Assembly: GCA_023449855.1 (NCBI GenBank)
Contig: JAEXHR010000397.1
Coordinates: 45,114 to 109,113, forward strand
Direction: 5' to 3'
From: Pseudomonadota bacterium
GTDB taxonomy: Bacteria > Pseudomonadota > Alphaproteobacteria > Rhizobiales > Xanthobacteraceae
DNA: 64,000 nt
The notes under the pieces were generated by a model, which ran no database searches, was not told where the DNA came from, and saw only the letters and a list, made by a program, of their open reading frames with translations. Positions 10,749-20,300 of this stretch are shown here, piece by piece. Every line of letters starts with the position of its first letter. The first letter of the stretch is position 1. Made by a program: the position numbers and the translations under genes.

Positions 10749-11720
10749 CTATTCCGGCTGGATACCGGCTGTTTTGACGATGTCGGCCCACTTCTTGATC
10801 TCGGTACCGACGAACGCCTTCAACTCCTCGGAGGTGCTCGATTCCGGCTCGATGCCAGCCTTGAGCAGCCGTTCCTGCGTGGCCGGGTCCTTCACCGCTG
10901 CCACCAGAGCCTCGCGTAGTTTGTCCACCACGGGCTTCGGCGTCTTGGCGGGAACGAAGGCCGCAAACCAGGCTGCGAGATCGTATCCGGGCAGGCCAGC
11001 TTCAGCGATGGTCGGGAGATCCGGCGCGAGGGTGCTTCGGTTTGCCGTCGACACGGCGAGGCCGTTTGCCGTGCCGGACTTCACCTGCGGAAGTGTCGTG
11101 GAGATATCGGCAAAGACGATATTGATCTGGCCGCCGAGCAGGTCCGTAATCGCCTGGGGATTGCTCTTGTAAGGCACCGGGAAGATATCGATCGCCGCCA
11201 TGGACTTCAGCATCTCTCCCGCGATCCGGGACGAACTCGAGCCATAGCCGAATGACAACTTGCCGGGATTGGCCTTGGCGTGGGCAATCAGCTCCTTGAG
11301 GTTCTTGGCCGGAACGGACGGGTTGGTGATCAGTGCCAAGGTGATGGTGCCGAGTTTCGTCACGGGCTCGAAGCTGTTGACCGCGTCATATGGAACGTTC
11401 TTCAGCAGGCTCTGGTTGGCGCCGTGGGTCGTGTTGGTCGTGATCAGCACCGTGTGCCCGTCAGGCTCGGCCCGCGCGACATTCTGCGCGGCGAGGATAC
11501 CGCTTGCACCCGCGATGTTCTCGATCACGATCGGCTGTCCCAGCGTGCGCGATGCATGGTCTCCCAGGATGCGCGCCACTGCGTCGGTGGCGCTGCCACC
11601 TGCGAAGGGCACCACGAACTTGATGGTTTTGGTCGGGTACGCCTGCGCGGATGCGGGTAAGGCCAGCGTCATCGATCCGAGCAGTGCGAGCGTCGCGGTG
11701 GTCCAGTTCCTTATCGTCAT
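10749..11720 (-). CDS. Bug/TctC-family periplasmic solute-binding protein
   Basis: Periplasmic binding protein of 323 residues, of the family that serves tripartite tricarboxylate transporters or acts as an orphan binding protein. The start at 11720 has GGAGGAG at a good distance; an upstream in-frame ATG (11786) gives no signal peptide. Residues 1-27 form a Sec signal ending ASAQA. The family motif follows (YPTKTIKFVVPFAGGSATD), then VIENIAGASG and GGQINIVFAD. It is last in a leftward operon after the two AtuA-type genes, so its ligand may be a substrate of that pathway. No TctA/TctB membrane genes are in the window. The ligand is unknown. Confidence 0.88.
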   Translation of the reverse strand: MTIRNWTTATLALLGSMTLALPASAQAYPTKTIKFVVPFAGGSATDAVARILGDHASRTLGQPIVIENIAGASGILAAQNVARAEPDGHTVLITTNTTHGANQSLLKNVPYDAVNSFEPVTKLGTITLALITNPSVPAKNLKELIAHAKANPGKLSFGYGSSSSRIAGEMLKSMAAIDIFPVPYKSNPQAITDLLGGQINIVFADISTTLPQVKSGTANGLAVSTANRSTLAPDLPTIAEAGLPGYDLAAWFAAFVPAKTPKPVVDKLREALVAAVKDPATQERLLKAGIEPESSTSEELKAFVGTEIKKWADIVKTAGIQPE

Positions 11721-11798
11721 GTGTCTCCTCCGTCGGTTGATATCGAAATCGCCGCTCTGCCATTGAGGTCTGGTCGCGATGGGCAATTCCGGAGAGCT

Positions 11799-12128
11799 TC
11801 AGGTTTCCGCGTTCGGTTCGGTTCTTTCAGGCAGCTCCATGTCCAGCAATGCCGAACTCAGGCCCTTGCCATGTGCATCGATGGCGAGCGATCGCGTCAC
11901 GCCGCCACCCAATGCGCCCGATAAAACGAAATTGAACGCGGCCAGGGTGGCGACTTCGTACCGAACGACGTCACCGGTGACGATACTTGCGAAGTGCTCC
12001 TTGACGCGGGGTGCCGTTACATGGGTTCGCAGGAATTCGTAGTCGCGCTCATCGAATGCGATAACGGAGATATTGGACGTGTTGCCCTTGTCGCCTGTCC
12101 GTGAATGGGCAATGTCGCGTAGCTTCAT
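11799..12128 (-). CDS. AtuA-like C-terminal (ferredoxin-fold) domain protein
   Basis: Protein of 109 residues matching the small domain found at the C-terminus of some AtuA-family proteins. Its N-terminus (LRDIAHSRTGDKGNTSNISV) is the characteristic part. The start at 12128 follows GGAGACG; a longer frame to 12290 overlaps the upstream gene and is not credible. It lies 71 bp after the large AtuA-type gene and 78 bp before the Bug gene. The biochemical role of this domain is not established; here it is probably the partner subunit of the 444-residue protein. Confidence 0.82.
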   Translation of the reverse strand: MKLRDIAHSRTGDKGNTSNISVIAFDERDYEFLRTHVTAPRVKEHFASIVTGDVVRYEVATLAAFNFVLSGALGGGVTRSLAIDAHGKGLSSALLDMELPERTEPNAET

Positions 12129-12199
12129 CGGACGTCTCCGATCCCGTTGCCATACAGTGGTGAGGGTAGGCGGGTGTCTCCGAGTGCCGGTGTCATCGA

Positions 12200-13534
12200 T
12201 CACGCCTCGAACATCTGGATATCGGCACTGACCTTGGCTTCCGGAATCAGCGTCGAAGCCACGGCGATCACCTCCCGCGCGGAGCGCCATGCGCCGCCAC
12301 CGCCGGCCGGACCATTGGTGTAAAGGGTCTCGACCTCCTGGCCGATGCGTGCGGCTTCGGCGAGACAGTCGGTCCGGCCCGTCACCCGAATCCGGACCTC
12401 GTGGGGGAGAGCATTGTGGGAAAGGGCGCTGCCATGAAGCGCGTCGACGCCGATCAGATCGAAACGAATCTCGCTCGTTCGGACGTCGGTCAGTTCCAGA
12501 CGTTCGCGTACGATGTCGAGCGCCAACTTTCCGCGCTCGACGGCACCGGGACCGGCATATGACATTTGGCCCTCGCCGATATAGCTGTCGACATATCCGA
12601 CCGAGACCTTGAGATGTCCGGTCTTGGGATGCCCCGTTGCACCGGTGACACGGACCCGGTCCGCGGCGATTTCCTCGACCCGAACTGCCGAGAAATCAGC
12701 GACGACGTCGGGTTGGTAGTAGCGCGCGGGATCATGGATTTCGTAGAGCAATTGCTCCTTGACGGTCGCGGCGGTCACTGCGCCGCCGGAGCCTTCGACT
12801 TTCGTGATGACGAGATCGCCGTCCTCCCGGACCTCGCCGATGGGAAAGCCGAGACGTGCGAGGCCTGCGACGTCCTTGAAACCGGGATCGGCGAAATAGC
12901 CGCCGGTGATCTGCCCTGCACATTCGAGCAGATGGCCTGCCAGAATGCCCTTACCGAGCATCGGCCAATCGTCCATCTTCCAGCCAAACTCGTGCACGAG
13001 CGGACCGAGATAGAGTGAGGGATCGGCCGCGCGTCCAGTAATGACGACGTCAGCGCCTGCAGCGATTGCCTCCGCGATGGCGCGGGCCCCGGTGTAGGCA
13101 TTGGCTGAAACGATCCGATTGCCGAGGGTTTGCAACGTGCCGCCGATATCCCGCGCCAGGTCGGCACTGACCGCGACGTCGAGGACGCCGTCGCCGGTGA
13201 CAGCAGCAACCTTCAACCCGCCTAATCCGAGACGGCGCGCGACCGCAACGGTCTCTCTCGCGGCCGATACGGGATTTGCAGCTCCCATATTGGTCACGAC
13301 GCGGACGCCGTTGGCGCGGCAGGCAGGCAGCACCGCTTCCATCCGGGCGCTGAGCAGCGGATCGTAACCGGCTTCCGGATCGCGCAGTCTGGCTTGCTGC
13401 GCCAGAGCGATGGTGCGTTCCGCAAGGCATTCGAAAACGAGGTAGTCGAGGGATCCACGTTCGGCGAGTTCGATCGCGGGCTCGATGCGATCGCCCGAAT
13501 AGCCTGCGCCAGCGCCCAGTCGGATTGTTCTCAA
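12200..13534 (-). CDS. AtuA family protein (DUF1446)
   Basis: Protein of 444 residues resembling AtuA of acyclic terpene utilisation (citronellol/geraniol pathway of Pseudomonas). The N-terminus IRLGAGAGYSGDRIEPAIEL and the internal stretches TNMGAANP, ITGRAADPSLYLGPL and GQITGGYFADPG are typical. The reaction is unknown. In other bacteria the family is joined to or next to the small domain encoded by the following gene. Other atu genes (carboxylases, dehydrogenases) are absent, so a role in terpene degradation should not be assumed. It is divergent from a LysR gene, which probably controls it. Confidence 0.85.
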   Translation of the reverse strand: MRTIRLGAGAGYSGDRIEPAIELAERGSLDYLVFECLAERTIALAQQARLRDPEAGYDPLLSARMEAVLPACRANGVRVVTNMGAANPVSAARETVAVARRLGLGGLKVAAVTGDGVLDVAVSADLARDIGGTLQTLGNRIVSANAYTGARAIAEAIAAGADVVITGRAADPSLYLGPLVHEFGWKMDDWPMLGKGILAGHLLECAGQITGGYFADPGFKDVAGLARLGFPIGEVREDGDLVITKVEGSGGAVTAATVKEQLLYEIHDPARYYQPDVVADFSAVRVEEIAADRVRVTGATGHPKTGHLKVSVGYVDSYIGEGQMSYAGPGAVERGKLALDIVRERLELTDVRTSEIRFDLIGVDALHGSALSHNALPHEVRIRVTGRTDCLAEAARIGQEVETLYTNGPAGGGGAWRSAREVIAVASTLIPEAKVSADIQMFEA

Positions 13535-13644
13535 GCGCGACCTCCCAGGTCGGCAGGGAAGGCTTGATGCCGCATTTCCTCACCACGGATATTGGGCCAA
13601 CACGGCCATTGATTGGTGAGATCTAGTGACTTCGGCATTCATTA

Positions 13645-13668
13645 TGCAATTGAAATAATTCAATTGCA
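13645..13668. promoter_or_regulatory. Palindromic operator between AtuA-type operon and lysR
   Basis: Perfect inverted repeat: TGCAATTGAA, 4 nt (ATAA), TTCAATTGCA. It ends 16 bp before the LysR start codon and lies 111 bp upstream of the AtuA-type gene. LysR proteins usually bind such an interrupted dyad and repress their own gene. This is inference from position and symmetry. Confidence 0.7.
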
Positions 13669-13684
13669 GTTATAGCTTTTAGCT

Positions 13685-14587
13685 ATGGATGTGAGCGTCA
13701 GGCAATTGAAGTCGTTTATCGCGGTCGCGAAGTTCAAAAGCTTCACGCAGGCGGCGCTGCACCTGCACGTGTCGCAGCCAACCTTGACGGTCCAGATCAA
13801 GCGACTGGAAGAGACATTGGGTCTCCAGTTGTTCGATCGGAATCCGAGAACCGTTGAGCTCACCCGGATCGGTCGGGAGTTGCTGCCAGCCCTGGCGCGC
13901 ATCCTGGAGGATCTGGATAATGTTCTCGTTCACGCGAGAGATTTCTCCGGTGAAAAGATGGGGATTGTCAGGATCGCAGCTCTCCCGTCGTTTGCCGCCG
14001 GACCGTTGCCGGATGCGATCAGGGAGTTCCGTCACGAGCACCCCGGCGTTTCATTTGTTTTGAAGGACGCAATTGCGAGCCGTGTGATCAATCTACTCCG
14101 TAGCGAGGAGGTTGACCTCGGGTTCACCGGCGGAGAAACATCCTTTCCCGACGTCGATCACATCTTCACCGCCCGCGACGAAATGATGGTCATTTTTCCC
14201 GAAGGACATCCGATTGACGGGCATCGTCGGATCACACCGCAACTGCTGGCGACTTTCCCTCTGATCCTGATGGACCAGGGGACCAGCGTGCGTGCCGTGA
14301 CGGACGCCGGATTCAGCAAGGCCGGTCTGATGCCATCGCCTGCTTCCGAGGCGACTTACATGATGACTGCGATCGGCATGGTGAAGGCAAGGATCGGGCT
14401 GACGATCCTTCCCGCATCGGCCCGAGAGATCGCGGTAGAACCGACGCTGCGCAGCAGGAGAATTAACGACCCCAACTTTTCACGGGCGGTTGCCCTGATA
14501 AAAAAGGCGGATCGAAGTCTCCCGCCGCTCAGCCAAGCATTCGCAACGTTTCTGGCGAAGAGGAAGAACACGATCCTGTGCCGGTGA
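13685..14587 (+). CDS. LysR-type transcriptional regulator
   Basis: Regulator of 300 residues with the N-terminal winged helix-turn-helix (VRQLKSFIAVAKFKSFTQAA, residues 4-23, then LHVSQPTLTVQIKRLEE) and a C-terminal substrate-binding domain (about 90-295). It is divergent from the AtuA/Bug operon, with a palindrome in the shared promoter, so it is the likely local regulator. The inducer is unknown; a ligand of the Bug protein is a reasonable guess. Confidence 0.93.
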   Translation: MDVSVRQLKSFIAVAKFKSFTQAALHLHVSQPTLTVQIKRLEETLGLQLFDRNPRTVELTRIGRELLPALARILEDLDNVLVHARDFSGEKMGIVRIAALPSFAAGPLPDAIREFRHEHPGVSFVLKDAIASRVINLLRSEEVDLGFTGGETSFPDVDHIFTARDEMMVIFPEGHPIDGHRRITPQLLATFPLILMDQGTSVRAVTDAGFSKAGLMPSPASEATYMMTAIGMVKARIGLTILPASAREIAVEPTLRSRRINDPNFSRAVALIKKADRSLPPLSQAFATFLAKRKNTILCR

Positions 14588-14815
14588 GATGGTCTGTCGG
14601 AGCGTGGTGCGGCTCATTGCTGAGCTACTTGAAGCGCAGCTAAGCTGAGATCGTTCCAGGCGCGGCCGCCAGCACGCACCGCTGTCGTAAATCTGCAACA
14701 AGGTTTCCGTAGCTTCCGCCGCGTTCGTCGGCGAAGGGGTATGCTGACGTCGTAAATGACGCAATAGCAGTCGGAGTATCGGCCCGGAGCTGCTATTGCA
14801 GGATATGCAGCTATC

Positions 14816-15547
14816 ATGCTTGAGCGCGCCGATATTGCCTTAGCGCCGCTCGATCAGCAAAGACGACGATCGATGCAAGCGCGGCCACGGGCAATTGGCC
14901 TGATAACCCTGTTGTTTCTGGTTGCTGAGATCGTAACCGCGCACGGCGCGGCTGCGGAACGGCCATTTGAATTCACCATCGCCGCCCAGCCGCTCGCGTC
15001 GGCTCTTGCGCGTTATGGTGATGTCACGGGCAAGGAGGCGCTCTACGAAGGCGGCCTCATTGATCGACGGATGTCGGGTGGTTTTGAAGGACAGGCGACG
15101 CCAACGGCAGCGTTGAAGCAGCTCTTGGTCGGGACCGGTCTAACGGCTCGCTTTGTCGCCGAAGGCGCTTTCATTCTCGAATTGTCATCGGACGATCGGT
15201 CGGAGCAGACGTCGGCTAACAGGCGTTACTACACGCTGGTTCAGCGGGACGTTCTGGAGACCCTTTGCGGACTGCCTCAGATAAAGCCAGGCCAATACCG
15301 GCTGGTCACTGCGTTCTGGATTGCGCCGGACGGCACGGTGCAGGATATGTTGAGCATCGGCAGTGCCGGTAGCTCCGAGATCGACGCGTTGATTGATCGG
15401 ACGCTCCGTACCATGCGTTTTCGCGAGCCACCGCCCCCGAGTTTCGTTCAACCGATCCGCCTATTGCTGGCGCAGCGGCAGCCCGCTGCGGCGGCCGACT
15501 GTGCGGTGGTCGAAGGTCGCCCTGCGACGCGAGGAGGCCGCAGGTGA
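14816..15547 (+). CDS. Periplasmic STN plus TonB-C-like protein (VreA-like)
   Basis: Protein of 243 residues. A hydrophobic signal sequence (about 26-46, ending HGAAAE) is followed by an STN (secretin/TonB short N-terminal) domain at about residues 50-122, with FEFTIAAQPLASALARYGD and a QATPTAALKQLL helix. The C-terminal part (about 140-235) resembles a TonB C-terminal domain (AFWIAPDGTVQDMLSIGS, then IDRTLRTMRFREPPP). No outer-membrane barrel is present, unlike TonB-dependent transducers. VreA of the PUMA3 system is, as I recall, a small barrel-less signalling protein of this kind. It overlaps the sigma factor gene by 4 nt (GTGA), so the two are translationally coupled. A second start at 14873 would give a shorter signal peptide and is equally possible. 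Confidence 0.82.
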   Translation: MLERADIALAPLDQQRRRSMQARPRAIGLITLLFLVAEIVTAHGAAAERPFEFTIAAQPLASALARYGDVTGKEALYEGGLIDRRMSGGFEGQATPTAALKQLLVGTGLTARFVAEGAFILELSSDDRSEQTSANRRYYTLVQRDVLETLCGLPQIKPGQYRLVTAFWIAPDGTVQDMLSIGSAGSSEIDALIDRTLRTMRFREPPPPSFVQPIRLLLAQRQPAAAADCAVVEGRPATRGGRR

Positions 15548-16056
15548 GCGGGTTCGCGAAAACAATCATGCGTCGGCTGTTCAGCGAGGATTACGATGAT
15601 GTCAAACGTCGCCTGACGCATCGTCTAGGCTCTGCCGATCTTGCCGACGAGGCGATGCATGAGGCGTGGATTCGTCTTGCGACGGCAAAGAAGACACCGG
15701 CGATACAGCGGCCAGAGCATTATCTTTTTCGTGTGGCCATGAATGCTGCCACGGATCAGCATCGGAAGGAAGCTCGGCACAGACGTAGCGTCGAGCTCGA
15801 CCTGGCGCTTGAGATTGCCGATGAGCGGCCGACGCCCGAGGAAGAGCTGATCTCGCGGGCGGAGATTAATCTGTTCGACACCATCGTGGCCGAACTACCG
15901 CCGCGACAACGCGCGATCTTCCTGGCTGCACGGGTCGGCAACATACCGCATGACGTCATTGCCAAGCAGATGCGGATCACGCGTCGAACGGTCGCCAGAG
16001 AATTGGTGCGCGCGCATGAATATTGTCTGTCGCGGTGCAAAGAATTGATGGGTTAG
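15544..16056 (+). CDS. ECF sigma factor, FecI-like (VreI-like)
   Basis: Sigma factor of 170 residues with region 2 (about 10-80, ADEAMHEAWIRLATAK) and region 4 (about 112-165, LPPRQRAIFLAARVGNIPHD then ITRRTVARELVRAH). The GTG start overlaps the stop of the STN gene. The FecR-like gene follows after 101 bp, with an ECF-type promoter in the gap. Iron-starvation sigma factors are held by a FecR partner and released by a periplasmic STN signal; here that signal would come from the preceding gene. Likely targets are the fecR-like gene and the giant tpsA, based on the shared promoter motif. Confidence 0.92.
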   Translation: MSGFAKTIMRRLFSEDYDDVKRRLTHRLGSADLADEAMHEAWIRLATAKKTPAIQRPEHYLFRVAMNAATDQHRKEARHRRSVELDLALEIADERPTPEEELISRAEINLFDTIVAELPPRQRAIFLAARVGNIPHDVIAKQMRITRRTVARELVRAHEYCLSRCKELMG

Positions 16057-16057
16057 G

Positions 16058-16090
16058 TGTCACTTTTGGCCCGGCGAATACGTCTGACTC
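16058..16090 (+). promoter_or_regulatory. Candidate ECF-sigma promoter of the fecR-like gene
   Basis: TGTCAC (16058-16063), a 17-nt spacer, then CGTCTGACTC (16081-16090). Both blocks and the spacer length are identical in front of the giant tpsA gene. CGTC-type -10 elements are usual for ECF sigma factors. It starts right after the sigma factor stop codon and would give a leader of about 60 nt. Confidence 0.78.
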
Positions 16091-16157
16091 TTGAGGATTT
16101 GGGCACAGTGCGGCAGGTGCAGGGTAAGCCACCGCAATTTGCACGGTATGACGACAG

Positions 16158-17156
16158 ATGAGCGAGCAGCATAAGTCCAATCTCAGCGCGACCGAGCAGG
16201 AGGCCATCGCCTGGATTCAGAGGCTCGCTTCGGGGCAGGCCACTCCTGATGATGTCGCAAGCGTCGAGCGCTGGCGCACGCGGGACGCCGAGCACAGCAA
16301 GGCCTATGCGGACGCCGAGCGCGTGTGGGAGCGGATGTCGGTCATCGGGCGCGTGAAGTATGGCGATGAGGCCAACTTCATGGGATCGCTACAAGAATAT
16401 GGCCGGCGCCGGGCAGCGATGACGCGGCGGGCGATACTCGGCGCCGGCGTTGCTTCAATCGGCGCGGCGGCGATCTATGGCGCGATGAGACCACCGCTCG
16501 GGCTATGGCCGTCGCTTTCCGAAATGCGAGCGGACTTCCGCACCGGAACCGGCGAGCAGCGCACCATTGCCTTTGCCGGTGACGTCGAGATCGCTTTGAA
16601 CACGCAGACGAGTCTTGCGGTTCGCCAGCCGACCGATATCGAAGACCGTATCGAACTCGTCTCGGGCGAAGCTGCCTTTGCGACGCTAGGTCGCGCATCG
16701 CGCACCCTCGCGGTGTTCGCCGCTGACGGCAAGATCCTAAGTCAATCGAGCCGGTTCGAGGTGCGCTGCACGGGCGCCAATGATCGCGTCAGCGTGACAT
16801 GCCTCGAAGGCAAGCTGCAGGTCGAAAGCGCCGCCAAAGTTGCAGAGTTGAAAACGGGGCAGCGTTTTTCATACGGGGGAAGCGATATTGGCACGATCGA
16901 TGCTATCGATCCGCAGGCCGTGTCGGAATGGCGGCGCGGCATCGTGACATTCCACAATACACCGTTAGCCGAGGCGGTGGAGGAGATGAACCGCTACCGG
17001 CCCGGTCGGATCATCCTGCGCAATGACACCCTGGGACAACGAGTGCTGAGCGGCCGGTTCCGGATCGATCAGATGGAGCAGGCGCTCGTCCAGATCGAAT
17101 ATACGTTCAAATCACGGGTGACACGTTATCCCGGCGGCATGGTCATCCTGAGCTGA
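16158..17156 (+). CDS. FecR-family anti-sigma/sigma regulator (VreR-like)
   Basis: Protein of 332 residues. Order: an N-terminal DUF4880-like sigma-binding region (about 8-60, TEQEAIAWIQRLASGQATPDD, ending in the WERM motif); a TRRAIL twin-arginine-like stretch and one membrane segment (about 75-100); a FecR domain (about 115-215); and a C-terminal STN-like tail (about 268-332) starting FHNTPLAEAVEEMNRYRP. It would hold the sigma factor at the membrane and receive a signal from the periplasmic STN protein. Family members can be pro-sigma factors after proteolysis. The gene probably has its own sigma-dependent promoter. The next gene is the giant TpsA-type adhesin rather than a TonB receptor, which is unusual for FecR. 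Confidence 0.93.
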   Translation: MSEQHKSNLSATEQEAIAWIQRLASGQATPDDVASVERWRTRDAEHSKAYADAERVWERMSVIGRVKYGDEANFMGSLQEYGRRRAAMTRRAILGAGVASIGAAAIYGAMRPPLGLWPSLSEMRADFRTGTGEQRTIAFAGDVEIALNTQTSLAVRQPTDIEDRIELVSGEAAFATLGRASRTLAVFAADGKILSQSSRFEVRCTGANDRVSVTCLEGKLQVESAAKVAELKTGQRFSYGGSDIGTIDAIDPQAVSEWRRGIVTFHNTPLAEAVEEMNRYRPGRIILRNDTLGQRVLSGRFRIDQMEQALVQIEYTFKSRVTRYPGGMVILS

Positions 17157-17210
17157 ATCACTGTTGAGCTTCAGGCCTCGGAAAAAAGTTAAAAAAGATT
17201 CCGACTCTCC

Positions 17211-17243
17211 TGTCACGTTCCCGGCAACCGTTCCGTCTGACTC
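17211..17243 (+). promoter_or_regulatory. Candidate ECF-sigma promoter of the giant tpsA
   Basis: TGTCAC (17211-17216), 17 nt, CGTCTGACTC (17234-17243), the same two blocks and spacing as at 16058. An A-rich tract (17181-17200) just upstream could act as an UP element. The -10 block ends 78 bp before the ATG at 17322. Confidence 0.8.
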
Positions 17244-17321
17244 GATGAAAGCAAATTTTGTCCGCGCATTCGCGTTATCGAGCGCACGGACCTTGCATTG
17301 TCAGTCAAGGAACAGCTCCTG

Positions 17322-20300
17322 ATGTCCGTCCGTCCCGTCAACACGTCTTCGACAGCCCGGATTCTTTCCCATCGAGCAACACGGCATGCTGCGCTGTTTG
17401 CTGGCGTTAGCGCGCTGACACTGTTTGCGATATCGTCTGCCGTGCACGCGCGGGCGTTGAATGGCGGCAACGCAGGATCGGTCTCTGCGCCCAATATTGC
17501 TGCAGATGCAGCTTCGCAGGCAGCGCAGCAGGCCGCTACAGCCGCGCGGCAGACGCAGGATTCACTCGCGCGCGCGGCAAGGGCTGTACAGGACATTCAG
17601 GCGGTGCAGGCCGCTGCCCGCGCGGCTGCCGCCGCTGCGCAAGTGTCGGCGACGGCCCCGGTTGCGGTGCCGAATGGCCTCGGTGCCGGCGGTCTGCTGC
17701 CGAATATGCCGGCGGGGTGGGCCGGCGCCAATGCGCCGACGCAAGGCGTCGATGGCAATGGCCAGACCCAGGTCAATATCCGCCAGACCACCCAGCAAGC
17801 GATCCTGAACTGGACGAGTTTCAATGTCGGCGCGCGCACGACGCTGACTTTCGACCAGCAGGGCAATGGCAACTGGACCGCGCTCAACCGCGTCAATGGC
17901 GGCACGGCGCCGAGCCAGATCCTCGGCAACATCAAGGCCGACGGCCAGGTCTATGTGATCAACCAGAGCGGCATCATCTTCGGCGGCAACAGCCAGGTGA
18001 ATGTCGGCGCGCTGATCGCCTCGACCGCCGGCATCACCGACCAGCAATTCCGCACCAACGGCATCTATTCGACCCGGACCGGCGCGACCTATCTGCCGAG
18101 CTTCACCGCAGCGGGCGGCAAGGTGGTGGTCGAAGCCGGCGCGTCGATATCGACGCATGCGCCGTCCTCTGTGACGGTGGGCGGCGGCACCGTGTTGATG
18201 ATTGGCAGCGAGGTGATCAATGCCGGCGCCATCGCGACGCCGAAGGGGCAGACGATCCTGGCGGCGGGCGACGACTTCATTCTGCGCCGTGGCTATGGCA
18301 CCGACGCCAACCAACTCTCGACCATCTATGGCAGCGAGATCGCGCCGGTGATCCGTGCCGGCAGTGCCGCCGGCAAGGTGACCAATAGCGGCGTCGTGCT
18401 GTCACAGCGCGGCGATATCACGCTGGCCGGGCGCAGTTTGACGCAGGACGGCATTCTGCTGGCCACCACGTCGGTCCATCAGCGCGGCACGATCCATCTG
18501 CTGAACGCAGCCAGCGACGCCGCCGGCAGCGTCACCATCACCGGCAGGAGCGTCAGTGCGATCACGCCGGAACTGGAATCCAGGGATACTGCGCTCAACG
18601 CGCAGCGCGATGCGCTGATCGCAGCGTCCGGACCGAACCCGCTCGCTCTCGCGCAGTTCGACAATCTGTCGCCACTGACGGATCGCCGCGACCAGTCGCG
18701 CATCGAAATCGTCACCGGCGGTCTGGTTCATTTCCAGAATGGCTCATATACGGCGGCACAAGGCGGCCAGGTCGCGGTCAGCGCCGGCAAACGCGTTTTC
18801 GCCGAGGCCGGCTCCGTCATCGATGTCTCCGGTGTGCAGGGCGCGGTGCGGCCGATGTCGGCGAACCAGGTGCAGGTCAATGTTCAGGGCAATGAATTGC
18901 GCGACTCGCCGGTCAATCGCGATAGCGGCGCGTTGCTCAACAAGAATGTCTGGATCGACATTCGCGATCTCGTCTTCGTCGCCGCCGGCACTGGCGGTTA
19001 TGCCGGCGAGCGCTACTACACAAAAGGCGGGTTGCTTGAAGTCGGCGGCTATCTCGCCAATACCGCGCATACCATCGGCGAATGGGCCGCGGTCGGCGGC
19101 ACCATCACGCTGGCGGGGCCGGAGGTCATCGCGCAGCAGGGCGTCAGGTTCAACATCGCCGGCGGATCGGTGAATTACGATGGCGGCTGGATCTATTCCA
19201 GCAAGCTGATCGGCGCCGACGGCCGCATCTACAGCTTCGACAACGCCCCGGCCAGCATGAGGTTCGTCGCCGCGGCGGGCGGCTTCGTGCGCACGCACAA
19301 CATCCAGGGCAAGGTCTCCGACCAGCTCACCGAAGTGTGGAGCACGGTGTTCGACCGCACCACCTCGCGGCGCTGGGAGGACGGTTACACCGTCGGCCGC
19401 GATGCCGGCCGTCTCAACCTCTCGACGCCGACCGCGCTCATGGAAGCTGACATCATCGCGGACGTCATCAAGGGCGCGCGCCAGACCTCTGCGCGCGCGG
19501 CCAATGTCGCCGATGGCTACAAGCAGGTACAGAACGCCGCCCCGCTGCAAGGCACGCTCGGTCTCGGCCGTTATGGCGCCGCCCTTGGCGGCAGCGGTCT
19601 GTACGCATCGGATGTCCGCTTCGGCGATGTGGCCTTCATCACGGCGGGCCTGACCGCTACCGACACGCTGGCATCCACACGCAACGGTACCGCATGGTTT
19701 GATGCCGGCCACATCAATGCACTGCATCTTGGCGGGCTCGATATCGGCACCTCGGACACGATCACCATCGATCGGGCGGTGACCCTGGCCGACGGTGGCA
19801 GGATCAATCTCAACGCGGCGGTGGTCGATTTCAAGGCGGATGTGACCGCACGTGGCGGTTCGCTCACCGTCGACAACTACTTCAAAGGCGGCGGCGACCG
19901 CGGCGCCGCGCAAGTGCTGTTCAAGAACGGCGCGTCGTCGATCACCTTGCATGACGGCGTCACGCTCGATCTGCGCGGTCTGTGGGTCAATGCGCTGCTG
20001 AACAAGGACGATACCGGCAAGATCGCATATCTGGACGGTGGCGCGGTGCGGCTCGCCTCGACCCACGACGTGACCTTGAAGACCGGCAGCGTGATCGACG
20101 TCTCGTCAGGCGGTGCTGTGCTCGCTAATGGCAAGACGAAGGGGGGCAAGGGTGGCGATGTCACGCTGATTGCAGACCAGGAGATCTCCCAGCTCCAGGT
20201 GAATGGCCTCCTGACCCTCGACGGAAACATTCGTGGTTACGGTGTTAATGGCGGCGGTACGCTCCGGATCGAATCCGGAACGGCGATTGGGATCGGCGGC

